Assembly (NCBI GenBank): GCA_049653005.1
Contig: JBASFL010000024.1
Coordinates: 1-39,453 of the forward strand
Source: UBA2334 sp049653005
Lineage (GTDB): Bacteria; Pseudomonadota; Gammaproteobacteria; Burkholderiales; Burkholderiaceae_C
Reading direction: 5' to 3'
DNA: 39,453 bases
Shown: positions 7,280 to 14,305 of the stretch, piece after piece
How the letters are laid out: every line of letters begins with the position of its first letter
Numbering within the stretch: position 1 is the first letter of the stretch
Translations under genes and position numbers: made by a program
Notes under the pieces: model-generated
Told to the model about the DNA's origin: nothing
Database searches by the model: none
The model's input: the letters and a program-made list of their open reading frames with translations, nothing else

Positions 7280-7800
7280 TTCTCCGGCAATTGGGCGCGG
7301 GGCACGTCGCTGAGCTTGATTTGCAGCTTGTCGTTGCCCGCCGGGCGCAGCCAGGCAAAGCCGCCGGGGCCACGCTGGGGCTCGGTGCTGCCCATCTGGC
7401 TGTTGCCCTCGCGCGCTTTTTTGATGCCGTCGCCCAAGATGCGGTGCAGGTCTTTTTCGTAGGGCAGTTTGTGCACGCGGGGCATGTCCAGCGGCTGGTG
7501 GTCTTTCATGGGGTTGACCCAGATGTAGATGGCCCCGGCGTGCCCGCGTGCGGGGCTGGGCTCGTCAAACACGGCCGACAGCAGCAAAAAACGCCGGGGC
7601 AACTCGGCCTCGCTGGGCCAGCCCGATATGCCTTGCAAGGTGGTGTGTGCCAGCGGGTAAAACGCGCTCACCGCCACCACCAGGGCGGCCTTGGTGGCCC
7701 AGTGCCAGCGCGTGGCCAGGCACAGGCACAGCAGCAAAAAAGCCAGCAGGGCGTACACCACACCCAGCTGGGTGAGTTGACTGGAAACGGCGGGAATCAT
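7276..7800 (-). CDS. Membrane-anchored protein of unknown function in the MotA/ExbD-like operon
   Basis: A 174-residue protein. It has an N-terminal transmembrane helix (LGVVYALLAFLLLCLCLA), a second hydrophobic segment (AALVVAVSAFYPLAH) and a soluble C-terminal domain of about 100 residues containing IYIWVNP and VHKLPYEKDLHRIL. It starts 21 bases after the ExbD-like gene and overlaps the lipoprotein gene by four bases. I do not recognise a named family. The position between the channel pair and a lipoprotein suggests a structural or regulatory subunit of the same envelope complex. Confidence 0.6.
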   Translation of the reverse strand: MIPAVSSQLTQLGVVYALLAFLLLCLCLATRWHWATKAALVVAVSAFYPLAHTTLQGISGWPSEAELPRRFLLLSAVFDEPSPARGHAGAIYIWVNPMKDHQPLDMPRVHKLPYEKDLHRILGDGIKKAREGNSQMGSTEPQRGPGGFAWLRPAGNDKLQIKLSDVPRAQLPEK

Positions 7801-7821
7801 GAGGGGGGTTTCCTGGTGGGT

Positions 7822-8433
7822 TCAAAGGCCCAGCCGCTGCACGATGGTCAGCGGGCGGGTGTTGAGGTCGGTGACTTGGCCGCCGTCGTCCAGCGTGAAG
7901 CGCACCAGGGTGCGTTCGTCGCCTTTGGCCGGTATTTGCTGCGTGCCGTTGAACACGATTTCGGCTTCTGGGTTGACCTTCACCACGGTCACCGTCGCGT
8001 CCACGGGCATTTGGTCTTTGCTGTCGTAGTAGTGGGCGTTGACCACGTATTCGCCGGGCAACACCCCGCGCAAGGTCACGATTTCTTGCCGGATGGGGCT
8101 GGAAAACTCGCGCCCGTTGACCAGCACGGTGGCGTTTTTGGCCCCCCGGTCGTCGCGGTCCAGGTGCAGCAGGCCCGCGTCGCGCTGGCGAAACCACAGC
8201 ACCTTGCCGCTGGGTTCTTGCACCCAGGTGTCGATGTCGTTGGGGTTGCCGTCGGGCCACGACACGGTGACCATGAATTCGGCCTTGGCCGGTATGTCAC
8301 CCGACTTGCGGGCCTTGGGGTTGAAGGCCAGCAGCGCCACCACAAAACAAAACACGAAGGCAATCAGCATGTTGAACAACATGTCGTAGAACGGGTCCAC
8401 CTCGGTGTCTCGAACGGGCCGTCCCAGTGCCAT
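7822..8433 (-). CDS. ExbD/TolR/MotB-like membrane protein with large periplasmic domain
   Basis: A 203-residue protein with a short cytoplasmic N-terminus followed by one transmembrane helix (DMLFNMLIAFVFCFVVALLAF). The Asp in DPFYDMLFNML precedes or enters the helix, as the proton-carrying Asp does in ExbD, TolR and MotB. The periplasmic part (about residues 45-203) contains PNDIDTWVQEPSG and LLHLDRDDRG, resembling Ca-binding beta-sandwich domains of the DUF2135/YfaP type rather than the OmpA peptidoglycan-binding domain of MotB. It starts two bases after the stop of the MotA-like gene. Function: probable stator partner of the channel; the mechanical target is unknown. Confidence 0.7.
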   Translation of the reverse strand: MALGRPVRDTEVDPFYDMLFNMLIAFVFCFVVALLAFNPKARKSGDIPAKAEFMVTVSWPDGNPNDIDTWVQEPSGKVLWFRQRDAGLLHLDRDDRGAKNATVLVNGREFSSPIRQEIVTLRGVLPGEYVVNAHYYDSKDQMPVDATVTVVKVNPEAEIVFNGTQQIPAKGDERTLVRFTLDDGGQVTDLNTRPLTIVQRLGL

Positions 8434-8435
8434 GT

Positions 8436-9164
8436 TCAGTGCCCGCTGTCGGTGGGCTGGGACAGGATGTCGGCCACCAGCGTGTCGGCAAAGCGGTCCA
8501 GCCGCATCAGCTGCAGGCCCAGCAAAATGTTGCCGCACAGCCCGGTGACGGTGGTCAGCAGCGCAATGCCCAGCCCGCCGGTCAGGTTCTTCAGCAGTTG
8601 GGCCGATTGGCTGGGGTCAAAGCTGTCGGTTTGCCCCAGCTGGTAGGCCAGGATGGAAAACCCAATGACTTTGCCCAGCAGCCCCAGCTTGAGCTGTATG
8701 CCGTTGAGCCACCAGGCCATTTCGTGGGGGCCGTGGGCGCGTTCGCCCAGCACCAGCACCGCCACCGACGCGTCTGCCCCCGGCTGGCGCAGCGCCAGGC
8801 GGTGGGCGTGCGCCCAGGCCTGGGTGGCGGGTATGCCCAGCCCGGCCAGCCACAGCCGCTGCTGCCCCAGCACCCAGGCGCGCCGCCCGCACCACAGGGA
8901 GCAGCCCACAAACAGCGCGACGATGGCCAGTGTGAGGCGGGTGGGGTCCACCTCAACCAGCCGGTGCCACACCCCTGCCAACCACAGCAGCCACGCGCCG
9001 TACACCAGCACGCCCATGTAGGCCAGCCACAGCAGAAACAGGCCGTTGGGCTGTTGCTCTATGCCTTGCCACGGCGCCCGCACGCCCGGCAGGTGCCGCA
9101 CCAGCGCCGCCCCCAGCATGTGTGTGTGGGCGGTGGTGGGAGCTGGGGCGGTGGGGTGTTGCAT
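8436..9164 (-). CDS. MotA/TolQ/ExbB family proton channel protein
   Basis: A 242-residue membrane protein, first gene of a four-gene leftward operon. Two early helices (LFLLWLAYMGVLVYGAWLLWL and LTLAIVALFVGCSLW) precede a cytoplasmic loop. Two conserved C-terminal helices follow (LGLLGKVIGFSILAYQ, then LTGGLGIALLTTVTGLCGNILLG), the latter being the signature of the MotA/TolQ/ExbB channel family. ATG 9164 is preferred because a strong -24/-12 promoter lies at 9199-9213. A TTG at 9272 would lie upstream of that promoter, and an ATG at 9119 is another option. No ribosome binding site is obvious. It probably forms a proton-driven complex with the next protein; it is not accompanied by chemotaxis, Tol or TonB genes. 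Confidence 0.75.
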   Translation of the reverse strand: MQHPTAPAPTTAHTHMLGAALVRHLPGVRAPWQGIEQQPNGLFLLWLAYMGVLVYGAWLLWLAGVWHRLVEVDPTRLTLAIVALFVGCSLWCGRRAWVLGQQRLWLAGLGIPATQAWAHAHRLALRQPGADASVAVLVLGERAHGPHEMAWWLNGIQLKLGLLGKVIGFSILAYQLGQTDSFDPSQSAQLLKNLTGGLGIALLTTVTGLCGNILLGLQLMRLDRFADTLVADILSQPTDSGH

Positions 9165-9198
9165 GGGGTGGCACGGAATGTGTCTGTGCCCAGGGGTA

Positions 9199-9213
9199 GC
9201 AACATGGGTGCCA
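9199..9213 (-). promoter_or_regulatory. Sigma-54 (-24/-12) promoter of the MotA/ExbD-like operon
   Basis: Read leftward the sequence is TGGCACCCATGTTGC, a near-perfect sigma-54 consensus with GG and GC ten bases apart. Transcription would start about 12 bases further left, just before ATG 9164. The shared 17-bp dyad at 9265-9281 lies about 60 bases upstream. Confidence 0.75.
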
Positions 9214-9264
9214 TGCCGTTTGTGCCTGCGCAGCGTGTGCGGCGTGGGGCAGGGCGGGGGTGGT

Positions 9265-9281
9265 TGTTCCAATCTGTGACA
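9265..9281. promoter_or_regulatory. Putative activator binding site (17-bp dyad, copy 2)
   Basis: TGTTCCAATCTGTGACA shares 16 consecutive bases with copy 3 (12720-12736, opposite orientation) and 15 of 17 with copy 1 (3083-3099). The outer arms TGT...ACA make it an imperfect inverted repeat. It sits between the MotA-like operon and the second metallohydrolase gene; only the leftward operon has a visible -24/-12 element. Confidence 0.65.
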
Positions 9282-9344
9282 GTGTTGCGCCAGAGCGGCC
9301 CAGGTGTGCCGCGCAACAAAGGCGTCAAGCCAAAAAGGTGGTCT

Positions 9345-10313
9345 GTGGCCCGTGCTCGGTTTTCGGTGGTGCTGAGGTGGATGTGGGGGTGGGCGCTGGC
9401 CTGGGCCTGTGGCGCGTCACCGGCCTGGGCCGGGTGCGAACGCCCGTGGCAGCCGTTGGCCCCCGGCGTGTGGGTGTGGGCCCCGCCGCAGGTGGCCGAA
9501 GTGTCGGCGGCCAACGCGGGTTTTGTGGCCCCGGTCACCGCCCTCGTGGACGGGGGGCAGGCCCTGGTGATCGACCCCGGGCCCAGCCTGGCCCAGGGGC
9601 GGCGTGTGCGCCAAGCGGTGGCCTGCCAATTGCGTGCCCGTGTGGTGGCGGTGGTCAACACCCACGCACACGCCGAAAACGTGCTGGGCAACGCCGCGTT
9701 TGCCGATGTGGTACGCCGCTACGCCACGGCACCCACCGCCCAGGCCATGGCCGATCGCTGTCCGCAGTGCCTGCAAAGCCTGATCGAGCGCGTGGGCGCA
9801 GCCCCCATGGCGGGCACACACATCGTGTTGCCCACCCACGTGCTGAAGGCGGGCGACACCCTGCGCGTGGGTGCCCACCGCGTGCAGGTGTGGGCGGTGG
9901 AGGCGGGCCACACCGAAGGCGACCTGGTGTTGTGGATGCCCCGCACCCGCACGCTGTGGGTGGGCGGCCTGGCCTACCAGGGGCGTGTGCCCGAACTGGC
10001 GCAGGGGCGGTTGGACAGTTGGGCGCTGGCGCTGGATCGGTTGATGGTCTTGCCCGCGCGGGCGGTGGTGTCCACCGTGGTGTCGTCTGCCACCAGCCCA
10101 GGTGGTGCACAGGGCGCGATGGCCGACACGCACGCCTATTTGCTGGCCTTGCGCGAGCGGGTGTGGGCGGCCATGGACGCCGGTGGCACGCCGCACGATG
10201 CGCAGGCCTTGGCCGTGCCGTGGGCCGGGGCCTGGGTGGGGTACAAGGCCCGCCACGGCTTCAACGCCCAACGCGCCTGGCGCGAGCTGGAGCCGGGCTG
10301 GATGGCGCGCTGA
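9345..10313 (+). CDS. Quinoprotein relay system zinc metallohydrolase 2-like protein (metallo-beta-lactamase fold)
   Basis: A 322-residue secreted protein. GTG 9345 gives a basic n-region (ARARF) before the hydrophobic core and an ASPAWA cleavage site; ATG 9381, directly behind GAGGTGG, would shorten the signal. The fold is shown by GGQALVIDPGPS, NTHAHAENVLGN, EAGHTEGDLVLW and LWVGGLAYQGRVPE. The metal motif HxHxDH reads H-A-H-A-E-N, the bridging Asp position is Gly, and the late His seems replaced (VSTVVSSATS). It resembles the TIGR04559-like proteins (from memory) that pair with the type encoded at 2059-3036. A periplasmic accessory role in the alcohol system is inferred from family and context. 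Confidence 0.72.
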   Translation: MARARFSVVLRWMWGWALAWACGASPAWAGCERPWQPLAPGVWVWAPPQVAEVSAANAGFVAPVTALVDGGQALVIDPGPSLAQGRRVRQAVACQLRARVVAVVNTHAHAENVLGNAAFADVVRRYATAPTAQAMADRCPQCLQSLIERVGAAPMAGTHIVLPTHVLKAGDTLRVGAHRVQVWAVEAGHTEGDLVLWMPRTRTLWVGGLAYQGRVPELAQGRLDSWALALDRLMVLPARAVVSTVVSSATSPGGAQGAMADTHAYLLALRERVWAAMDAGGTPHDAQALAVPWAGAWVGYKARHGFNAQRAWRELEPGWMAR

Positions 10314-10344
10314 AGACCCGGGGCGGTCAAGCGGCGGTCAGCGC
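10307..10344. terminator. Weak hairpin between convergent genes
   Basis: GCGCTGA (10307-10313) and TCAGCGC (10338-10344) can pair, bringing the stop codons of both convergent genes into one stem with a 24-base GC-rich loop. It has no T-run and a short stem; included as a possible termination region. Confidence 0.3.
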
Positions 10345-12446
10345 AGCAGGTCGGGCGGCAGCAGGTCTTTTTTGCGGTAAATGGTGTTGCGCGACACGCC
10401 CAGCGCCTTGGCCGCCGCCGACACGTTGCCGTTGTGCAGGCGCAGCATTTGGGTCATGGCGGCCAGGGCCACGTCTTGCAGGCGCTGGCGCGGGTCGGCG
10501 GGCGCTGCGGCGGCCACGGGCACGGCAGACGCTTCGTCGGGCAGGGGGCCTGTGGGCAGTTCAATGCCCCCCAGCAGGGGCATGGCAAACCGCGCGGGCA
10601 GGGGCACCGCCGGCATGGACGGCGACGCGGCCGCCGTGGCGGGCGGGTGCGACAACTCTTCCAGAAAATCGTCGGGCAGGTGCTCTTCGCGGATGTCGCC
10701 CTCGCAGCCCACCATCACCACCGCCGTGCGCAGCAGGTTGTGCAGCTGGCGGATGTTGCCCGGCCAGGGGTAGCGTTTGAACATCGCCATCACCGCGTCG
10801 GACACACGGATGTGTTGGCCGTTTTCGCACAGCGAGAGCAGGATTTTTTGCGTCACCACCTCGAAGTCGATGCGCTCGCGCAGCGCGGGCAGTTTCACCA
10901 CCAGGCCGTTGAGTCGGTAGTACAGGTCTTCGCGGAATTCGCCCCGGGCGATCATGTCTTTCAGGTTTTTGTGGGTGGCGCTGATGACCACCACGTCCAC
11001 GTCCACCTCTTTGCCCGCGCCCAGTGGGCTGACCTTGCGCTCTTGCAGCACCCGCAGCAGGCGGGCTTGCAGGTGTTTGGGCATGTCGCCGATTTCATCG
11101 AGAAACAGGGTGCCCCCGTGGGCCTGCAAGATGCGGCCCGGCGCCCCTTTTTTGCGGGCCCCGGTGAACGCGCCCTCTTCGTAGCCAAACAGCTCGGACT
11201 CGATCAACGAGTCGGGGATGGACGCGCAGTTCACCGACACAAAGGCCTGGCCCGCACGCGCCGAGTCGGCATGAATGGCCTTGGCCAGCAGGTCTTTGCC
11301 GGTGCCGGTTTCGCCTTGAATCATGACCGGGATGTCGCGGCCCGACACCTTGCACAGCTTCTGAACCACCATGGACACCTGTGGGTCCCCCGTGTCCAGG
11401 TATTGCAGGGCCGAGAAGTGGCCCTTGCGGCAGGGCACAACCGCGTCCGGCTGGGGGCGGGCAGGGCGCTGGGGTGGGGTGGGGGCCACATCGGTGTGGG
11501 TGGACACGCCAGGGCCCGTGCCCCAGCTGGGCTGCGACTTGAACTTCACCCGGCACCACACCGACACGCCGTTGTGCAGCACGGCTTGCACGGGTTTGTT
11601 CAGGCCTTTGCGCGCCTGGTCGATCAGGGCCGACACGGGCATGCCAAAAAGCGACGAAAACGTGTGGGCCTGAAGCGCGCTGCGGGGCAGCCCCAGCTGA
11701 AACTGCGCGCTGCGGTTGGCCGACAAAAAACGGCCCTCGGTGGAAAACACCGCAATGCCCTCCACCAGCGTGCCCAAAAACTCGGTGCGGGCGTGGAAAT
11801 GGATGCGCACCGCGTTTTGGAACACGTCGGCAAACATGTGGTTTTCAATCATTTGCGCCGACATGCGCACCAGTGCCAGGGTGTGGTGGTGGTAGCTCTG
11901 GTGGTCGCCGGTCACGTCCAGCGCCCCGATGACCTGGCCCTGGGGGTCAAAAATGGGGGCGCACGAACACGTCAGAAACTGGTTGGCCGACAAAAAGTGC
12001 TGCTGGCCGTGCACGGTCAGCGCTTCTTCTTCATACAGCGCGGTGCCGATGGCGTTGGTGCCCTTTTGTTCTTCCGACCAATCCACCCCGGGCATCAGGG
12101 CCACGCGGGTGGCTTTTTCCAGAAAATCGGTGTCGCCCAGCGAGTGCAACACCATGCCGCGCGACGAGGTCAGCAACACCATGCTGTGGGTGTTCATGAT
12201 CTGGTCGTACAGCGTTTCCATCACGGGGGCGGCGTGCTGGAACAGAAATTGGCTCTGCTCGCGCACTGCGTCCATTTCGCCTTTGCTGGCCGGGCCGTAG
12301 TCGGCCTGGAAACCCGTGTCCAGCCCATGCTGGCGCGAGCGGCGGTGCGATTCGACGATGGTGGCCGTGGGCGGCAGTGCGGCAGTCACCTGCCCGCGCC
12401 CGCCTGTGGGGTCGCTGAGCGGTGTGTGCTCAAGGGTTGCGCTCAT
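10338..12446 (-). CDS. Sigma-54-dependent transcriptional activator, AcoR-like
   Basis: A 702-residue regulator. The N-terminal sensor part (about 40-340) contains a GAF-like domain (EEQKGTNAIGTALYEEEAL, CSCAPIFDPQGQVIGALDV) and a PAS-like segment (GIAVFSTEGRFLSANRSAQ). The AAA+ domain (about 350-590) has Walker A GETGTGKD, the sigma-54-contacting GAFTGA loop, Walker B GGTLFLDEIGDM and the arginine-finger region. A Fis-type HTH lies at about 660-702 (NVSAAAKALGVSRNTIYRK). ATG 12446 has GGAGA upstream. Family members sense small metabolites such as acetoin or alcohols. Its position between three operons with shared dyads and -24/-12 promoters makes it the likely activator of the quinoprotein regulon. 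A possible sigma-54 promoter in front of it suggests autoregulation. Confidence 0.9.
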   Translation of the reverse strand: MSATLEHTPLSDPTGGRGQVTAALPPTATIVESHRRSRQHGLDTGFQADYGPASKGEMDAVREQSQFLFQHAAPVMETLYDQIMNTHSMVLLTSSRGMVLHSLGDTDFLEKATRVALMPGVDWSEEQKGTNAIGTALYEEEALTVHGQQHFLSANQFLTCSCAPIFDPQGQVIGALDVTGDHQSYHHHTLALVRMSAQMIENHMFADVFQNAVRIHFHARTEFLGTLVEGIAVFSTEGRFLSANRSAQFQLGLPRSALQAHTFSSLFGMPVSALIDQARKGLNKPVQAVLHNGVSVWCRVKFKSQPSWGTGPGVSTHTDVAPTPPQRPARPQPDAVVPCRKGHFSALQYLDTGDPQVSMVVQKLCKVSGRDIPVMIQGETGTGKDLLAKAIHADSARAGQAFVSVNCASIPDSLIESELFGYEEGAFTGARKKGAPGRILQAHGGTLFLDEIGDMPKHLQARLLRVLQERKVSPLGAGKEVDVDVVVISATHKNLKDMIARGEFREDLYYRLNGLVVKLPALRERIDFEVVTQKILLSLCENGQHIRVSDAVMAMFKRYPWPGNIRQLHNLLRTAVVMVGCEGDIREEHLPDDFLEELSHPPATAAASPSMPAVPLPARFAMPLLGGIELPTGPLPDEASAVPVAAAAPADPRQRLQDVALAAMTQMLRLHNGNVSAAAKALGVSRNTIYRKKDLLPPDLLR

Positions 12447-12640
12447 GTTGTCTCCAGGCTGTGGGATCGTGCCGCCCCATTCATTCATGTCCCATGGTGT
12501 GTCGAAAGCTTCGGATGGCTCTCGGGTCTGTCTGTTGTCCGACGTTGGGTTCACGCGATTCTCTTTGTAACTGTTCCACGAATCAACACTTGTCTCGGTG
12601 TTGAGCACCGCCCCCTGCGGGGCTTGTGCCATGGGTGTTA

Positions 12641-12655
12641 GCAATTGCCGAGCCA
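12641..12655 (-). promoter_or_regulatory. Possible sigma-54 promoter of the activator gene
   Basis: Read leftward, TGGCTCGGCAATTGC has GG and GC ten bases apart and a good -12 element. It would give an unusually long 5' leader of about 180 bases before ATG 12446. It suggests autoactivation from the dyad at 12720-12736, but a second, ordinary promoter is also possible. Confidence 0.4.
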
Positions 12656-12719
12656 CCCTGTGACATGCCCCGCTTGAGAGGGAAAGCGCTTGTTTTTCCC
12701 CTGCTGGGTGTCCCAAACC

Positions 12720-12736
12720 GTCACAGATTGGAACAC
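12720..12736. promoter_or_regulatory. Putative activator binding site (17-bp dyad, copy 3)
   Basis: GTCACAGATTGGAACAC is the reverse complement of GTGTTCCAATCTGTGAC and shares a 16-base identical core with copy 2. It lies about 45-60 bases upstream of the rightward -24/-12 element at 12778-12793 and about 70 bases from the leftward one, so it could serve both directions. Confidence 0.65.
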
Positions 12737-12777
12737 TCGGTTGGGGGTGTCTGGGGTTTTCAAGGGGGTGCGGGGCG

Positions 12778-12793
12778 TGGCCTGCTTATTGCT
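12778..12793 (+). promoter_or_regulatory. Sigma-54 (-24/-12) promoter of the cytochrome c550 gene
   Basis: TGGCCTGCTTATTGCT has GG (12779-12780) and GC (12791-12792) exactly ten bases apart with TGGC and TTGC both intact. It lies 55 bases before the start codon of the cytochrome gene. Confidence 0.65.
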
Positions 12794-12847
12794 GAAAGGG
12801 GCCGTTGCCGCTTTTTATTTCCCCTTTTCTACACGGAGCCCGGAGAC

Positions 12848-13342
12848 ATGTTTTCACCCCTTTCCCCCTCGTTCAAACGCCTGGCCCGCCGGGCCGTGGT
12901 GTCCGCCCTGGTGGTGTCTTTTGCATCGGTGGCCTGGTCGCATGGCGACGTGGTGCCGCAGTCGGTGGACACCAGCACCTTGCCCCAGTTGGGCCCCAAG
13001 TGGCGCGATGCCAACCCTTACAGCAGCGGTGAAGGGCACAAAGAGGCGCTGCGCATCGGCACCTCGGCCTACAACCAGAACTGCGCGCGCTGCCACGGGC
13101 TGGAAGCCATTTCGGGCGGCATGTCGCCCGACCTGCGCAAACTCGACAACGAGTGCACGGGCCTGGCCGATGCGTCCAAAAAAGAAATGTGCTTCAACGA
13201 AATGAGCGACTTCTACGCCGCCACCGTGCGCCGGGGCCGTGTGCGCGACGGCCGGGTGTACATGCCCCCCTTTGAAGGCACCTTGACCCAGGAAGCCGTG
13301 TGGGCCATCAAAACCTACCTTGAAACCCGCCGCGAACCCTGA
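12848..13342 (+). CDS. pedF: Cytochrome c550, PedF-like
   Basis: A 164-residue periplasmic monoheme cytochrome. A signal peptide with a basic n-region (FKRLARR) ends VAWSHGD. The heme motif CARCH lies at about residues 79-83 and the Met ligand in VYMPPF near residue 141. Two further Cys (DNECTGLAD, KEMCFNE) may form a disulfide. The mature start (HGDVVPQSVDTSTLPQLGPKW) is typical of the PedF/c550 cytochromes that accept electrons from PQQ ethanol-type dehydrogenases. ATG 12848 follows GGAGAC. The promoter upstream is of the sigma-54 type, with an activator dyad. It is probably cotranscribed with the binding protein 27 bases downstream. Confidence 0.85.
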   Translation: MFSPLSPSFKRLARRAVVSALVVSFASVAWSHGDVVPQSVDTSTLPQLGPKWRDANPYSSGEGHKEALRIGTSAYNQNCARCHGLEAISGGMSPDLRKLDNECTGLADASKKEMCFNEMSDFYAATVRRGRVRDGRVYMPPFEGTLTQEAVWAIKTYLETRREP

Positions 13343-13369
13343 TCACACCCACCCACCCGGAACACGCCC

Positions 13370-14260
13370 ATGAACCACGCTCACATTTCCGATGCCGTTC
13401 AGACACCCCAGCGGCGGCAGGCCCTGTCGTGGCTGGCTGCCCTGGCCGCTGGCGCGGCTGCCCCCGCCTGGGCCCAAACCGAGTTGACCGACCTCGCCCG
13501 CATACGCGCCAGCGGTGTGTTGAAGGTGGCCGTGTACAAGGCCAACGCCCCGTTCAGCGACGGGCCTGGCAGCGACCTGGTGGGGCTTGATGTGTCCATC
13601 GCCCAGGCCCTGGCCAAAGAGCTGGGCCTGCGCCTGGCACTGCTGCCGTTTGACGCCGGCGAAAACATGAACGACGACCTGCGCAACATGGTGTGGCGCG
13701 GGCACTACCTGGGCTACGGCCCGGCCGACGTGATGTTGCAAGTGCCGGTGGACAAACACCTGATGGCCGAAAACCGCCAAGTGTTGATCTTCGCGCCCTA
13801 CATGCGCCAGGTGCTGGTGGTGTTGCACGACAAACGCAAGCTGCCCGAGCTGACGGCCGCCGATGACCTCAAAGGACTGCCCCTGGCGGCCGAGCGCGGC
13901 TCTGGCGCGGCCAGTGTGTTGATGGGCTACGGCGGCGGTTTGCTGCGCGACCAGGTGTCGATTGTGGAAACCGGCACACAAGCCGCAGAAGCGGTGGTCA
14001 ATGGCAAAGCGGCCGCCGCTTATGTCAGCCGAGCGCAGGCCGAGGCGGTGCTGTTTCAGCACAAAGATGCCCAGCACTTTCAGTTGGCGCCCATGCAGTT
14101 GCCGGGTTTGCCGGGCAATGGGTGGCCGGTGGGCATGGCCATCAAGAGCCAGCACAAGGAACTGGGCCAGGCCATTGAAGCCGCTTTGCAGGCCTTGCGC
14201 AGCCGGGGCGACATGCTGGCCTTGTTCCGCCAGCACGGCCTCACGCTGACAGCGCCCTGA
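13370..14260 (+). CDS. Quinoprotein dehydrogenase-associated solute-binding protein (family 3, MxaJ/XoxJ-like)
   Basis: A 296-residue periplasmic protein. QRRQALSWLAALAAGAAAPAWAQ resembles a Tat-type signal. The mature part shows the family 3 binding-protein pattern: RASGVLKVAVYKANAPFSDG, GLDVSIAQALAKELGLRLALLPF, and a second lobe around ELTAADDLKGLPLAAERGSGAA. Proteins like this (MxaJ, XoxJ and homologues) accompany PQQ dehydrogenases, and XoxJ has been proposed to help activate or present the lanthanide enzyme. No transporter genes follow, which favours a chaperone-like role over amino acid uptake. It follows the cytochrome gene in the same direction. Confidence 0.8.
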   Translation: MNHAHISDAVQTPQRRQALSWLAALAAGAAAPAWAQTELTDLARIRASGVLKVAVYKANAPFSDGPGSDLVGLDVSIAQALAKELGLRLALLPFDAGENMNDDLRNMVWRGHYLGYGPADVMLQVPVDKHLMAENRQVLIFAPYMRQVLVVLHDKRKLPELTAADDLKGLPLAAERGSGAASVLMGYGGGLLRDQVSIVETGTQAAEAVVNGKAAAAYVSRAQAEAVLFQHKDAQHFQLAPMQLPGLPGNGWPVGMAIKSQHKELGQAIEAALQALRSRGDMLALFRQHGLTLTAP

Positions 14261-14284
14261 GTTTTCCTGGGATTTTCCAGGGCG
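14253..14284. terminator. Hairpin at the end of the c550/binding-protein operon
   Basis: CGCCCTG (14253-14259) pairs with CAGGGCG (14278-14284), and an inner CCTGG/CCAGG can also pair. It lies over the stop codon of the binding protein and before the convergent regulator gene ending at 14306. No T-run follows. Confidence 0.35.
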
Positions 14285-14305
14285 GGGCCAGGGTTCAGCC
14301 CGGTG

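Larger units (their letters stand above)
12447..12847. other. 401-base intergenic control region between activator and cytochrome c550 genes
   Basis: No gene is seen. It holds a leftward sigma-54-like element (12641-12655), a shared activator dyad (12720-12736) and a rightward sigma-54 promoter (12778-12793). Weaker matches to the dyad occur at 12572-12588 (TGTTCCACGAATCAACA) and as a TGTGACA half site at 12659-12665, so several activator dimers may bind. Confidence 0.6.

Noticed and set aside
6503..9164. Zorya-type defence system (ZorA/ZorB-like channel)
   Set aside because: The MotB-like partner lacks an OmpA peptidoglycan-binding domain and no ZorC, ZorD or ZorE-like genes are present; the promoter evidence links the operon to alcohol oxidation.
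9165..9272. N-terminal extension of the MotA-like protein from TTG 9272
   Set aside because: The extension is His/Pro-rich, overlaps a near-perfect sigma-54 promoter and the activator dyad, and would place the start codon upstream of the transcription start.
9282..9344. A sigma-54 promoter for the second metallohydrolase gene
   Set aside because: No GG-N10-GC pair was found between the dyad at 9265-9281 and the start at 9345, so its promoter remains unknown.
10338..12716. A longer activator starting near 12716
   Set aside because: The added 90 residues contain no family feature and cover the intergenic control region; ATG 12446 has a good ribosome binding site.
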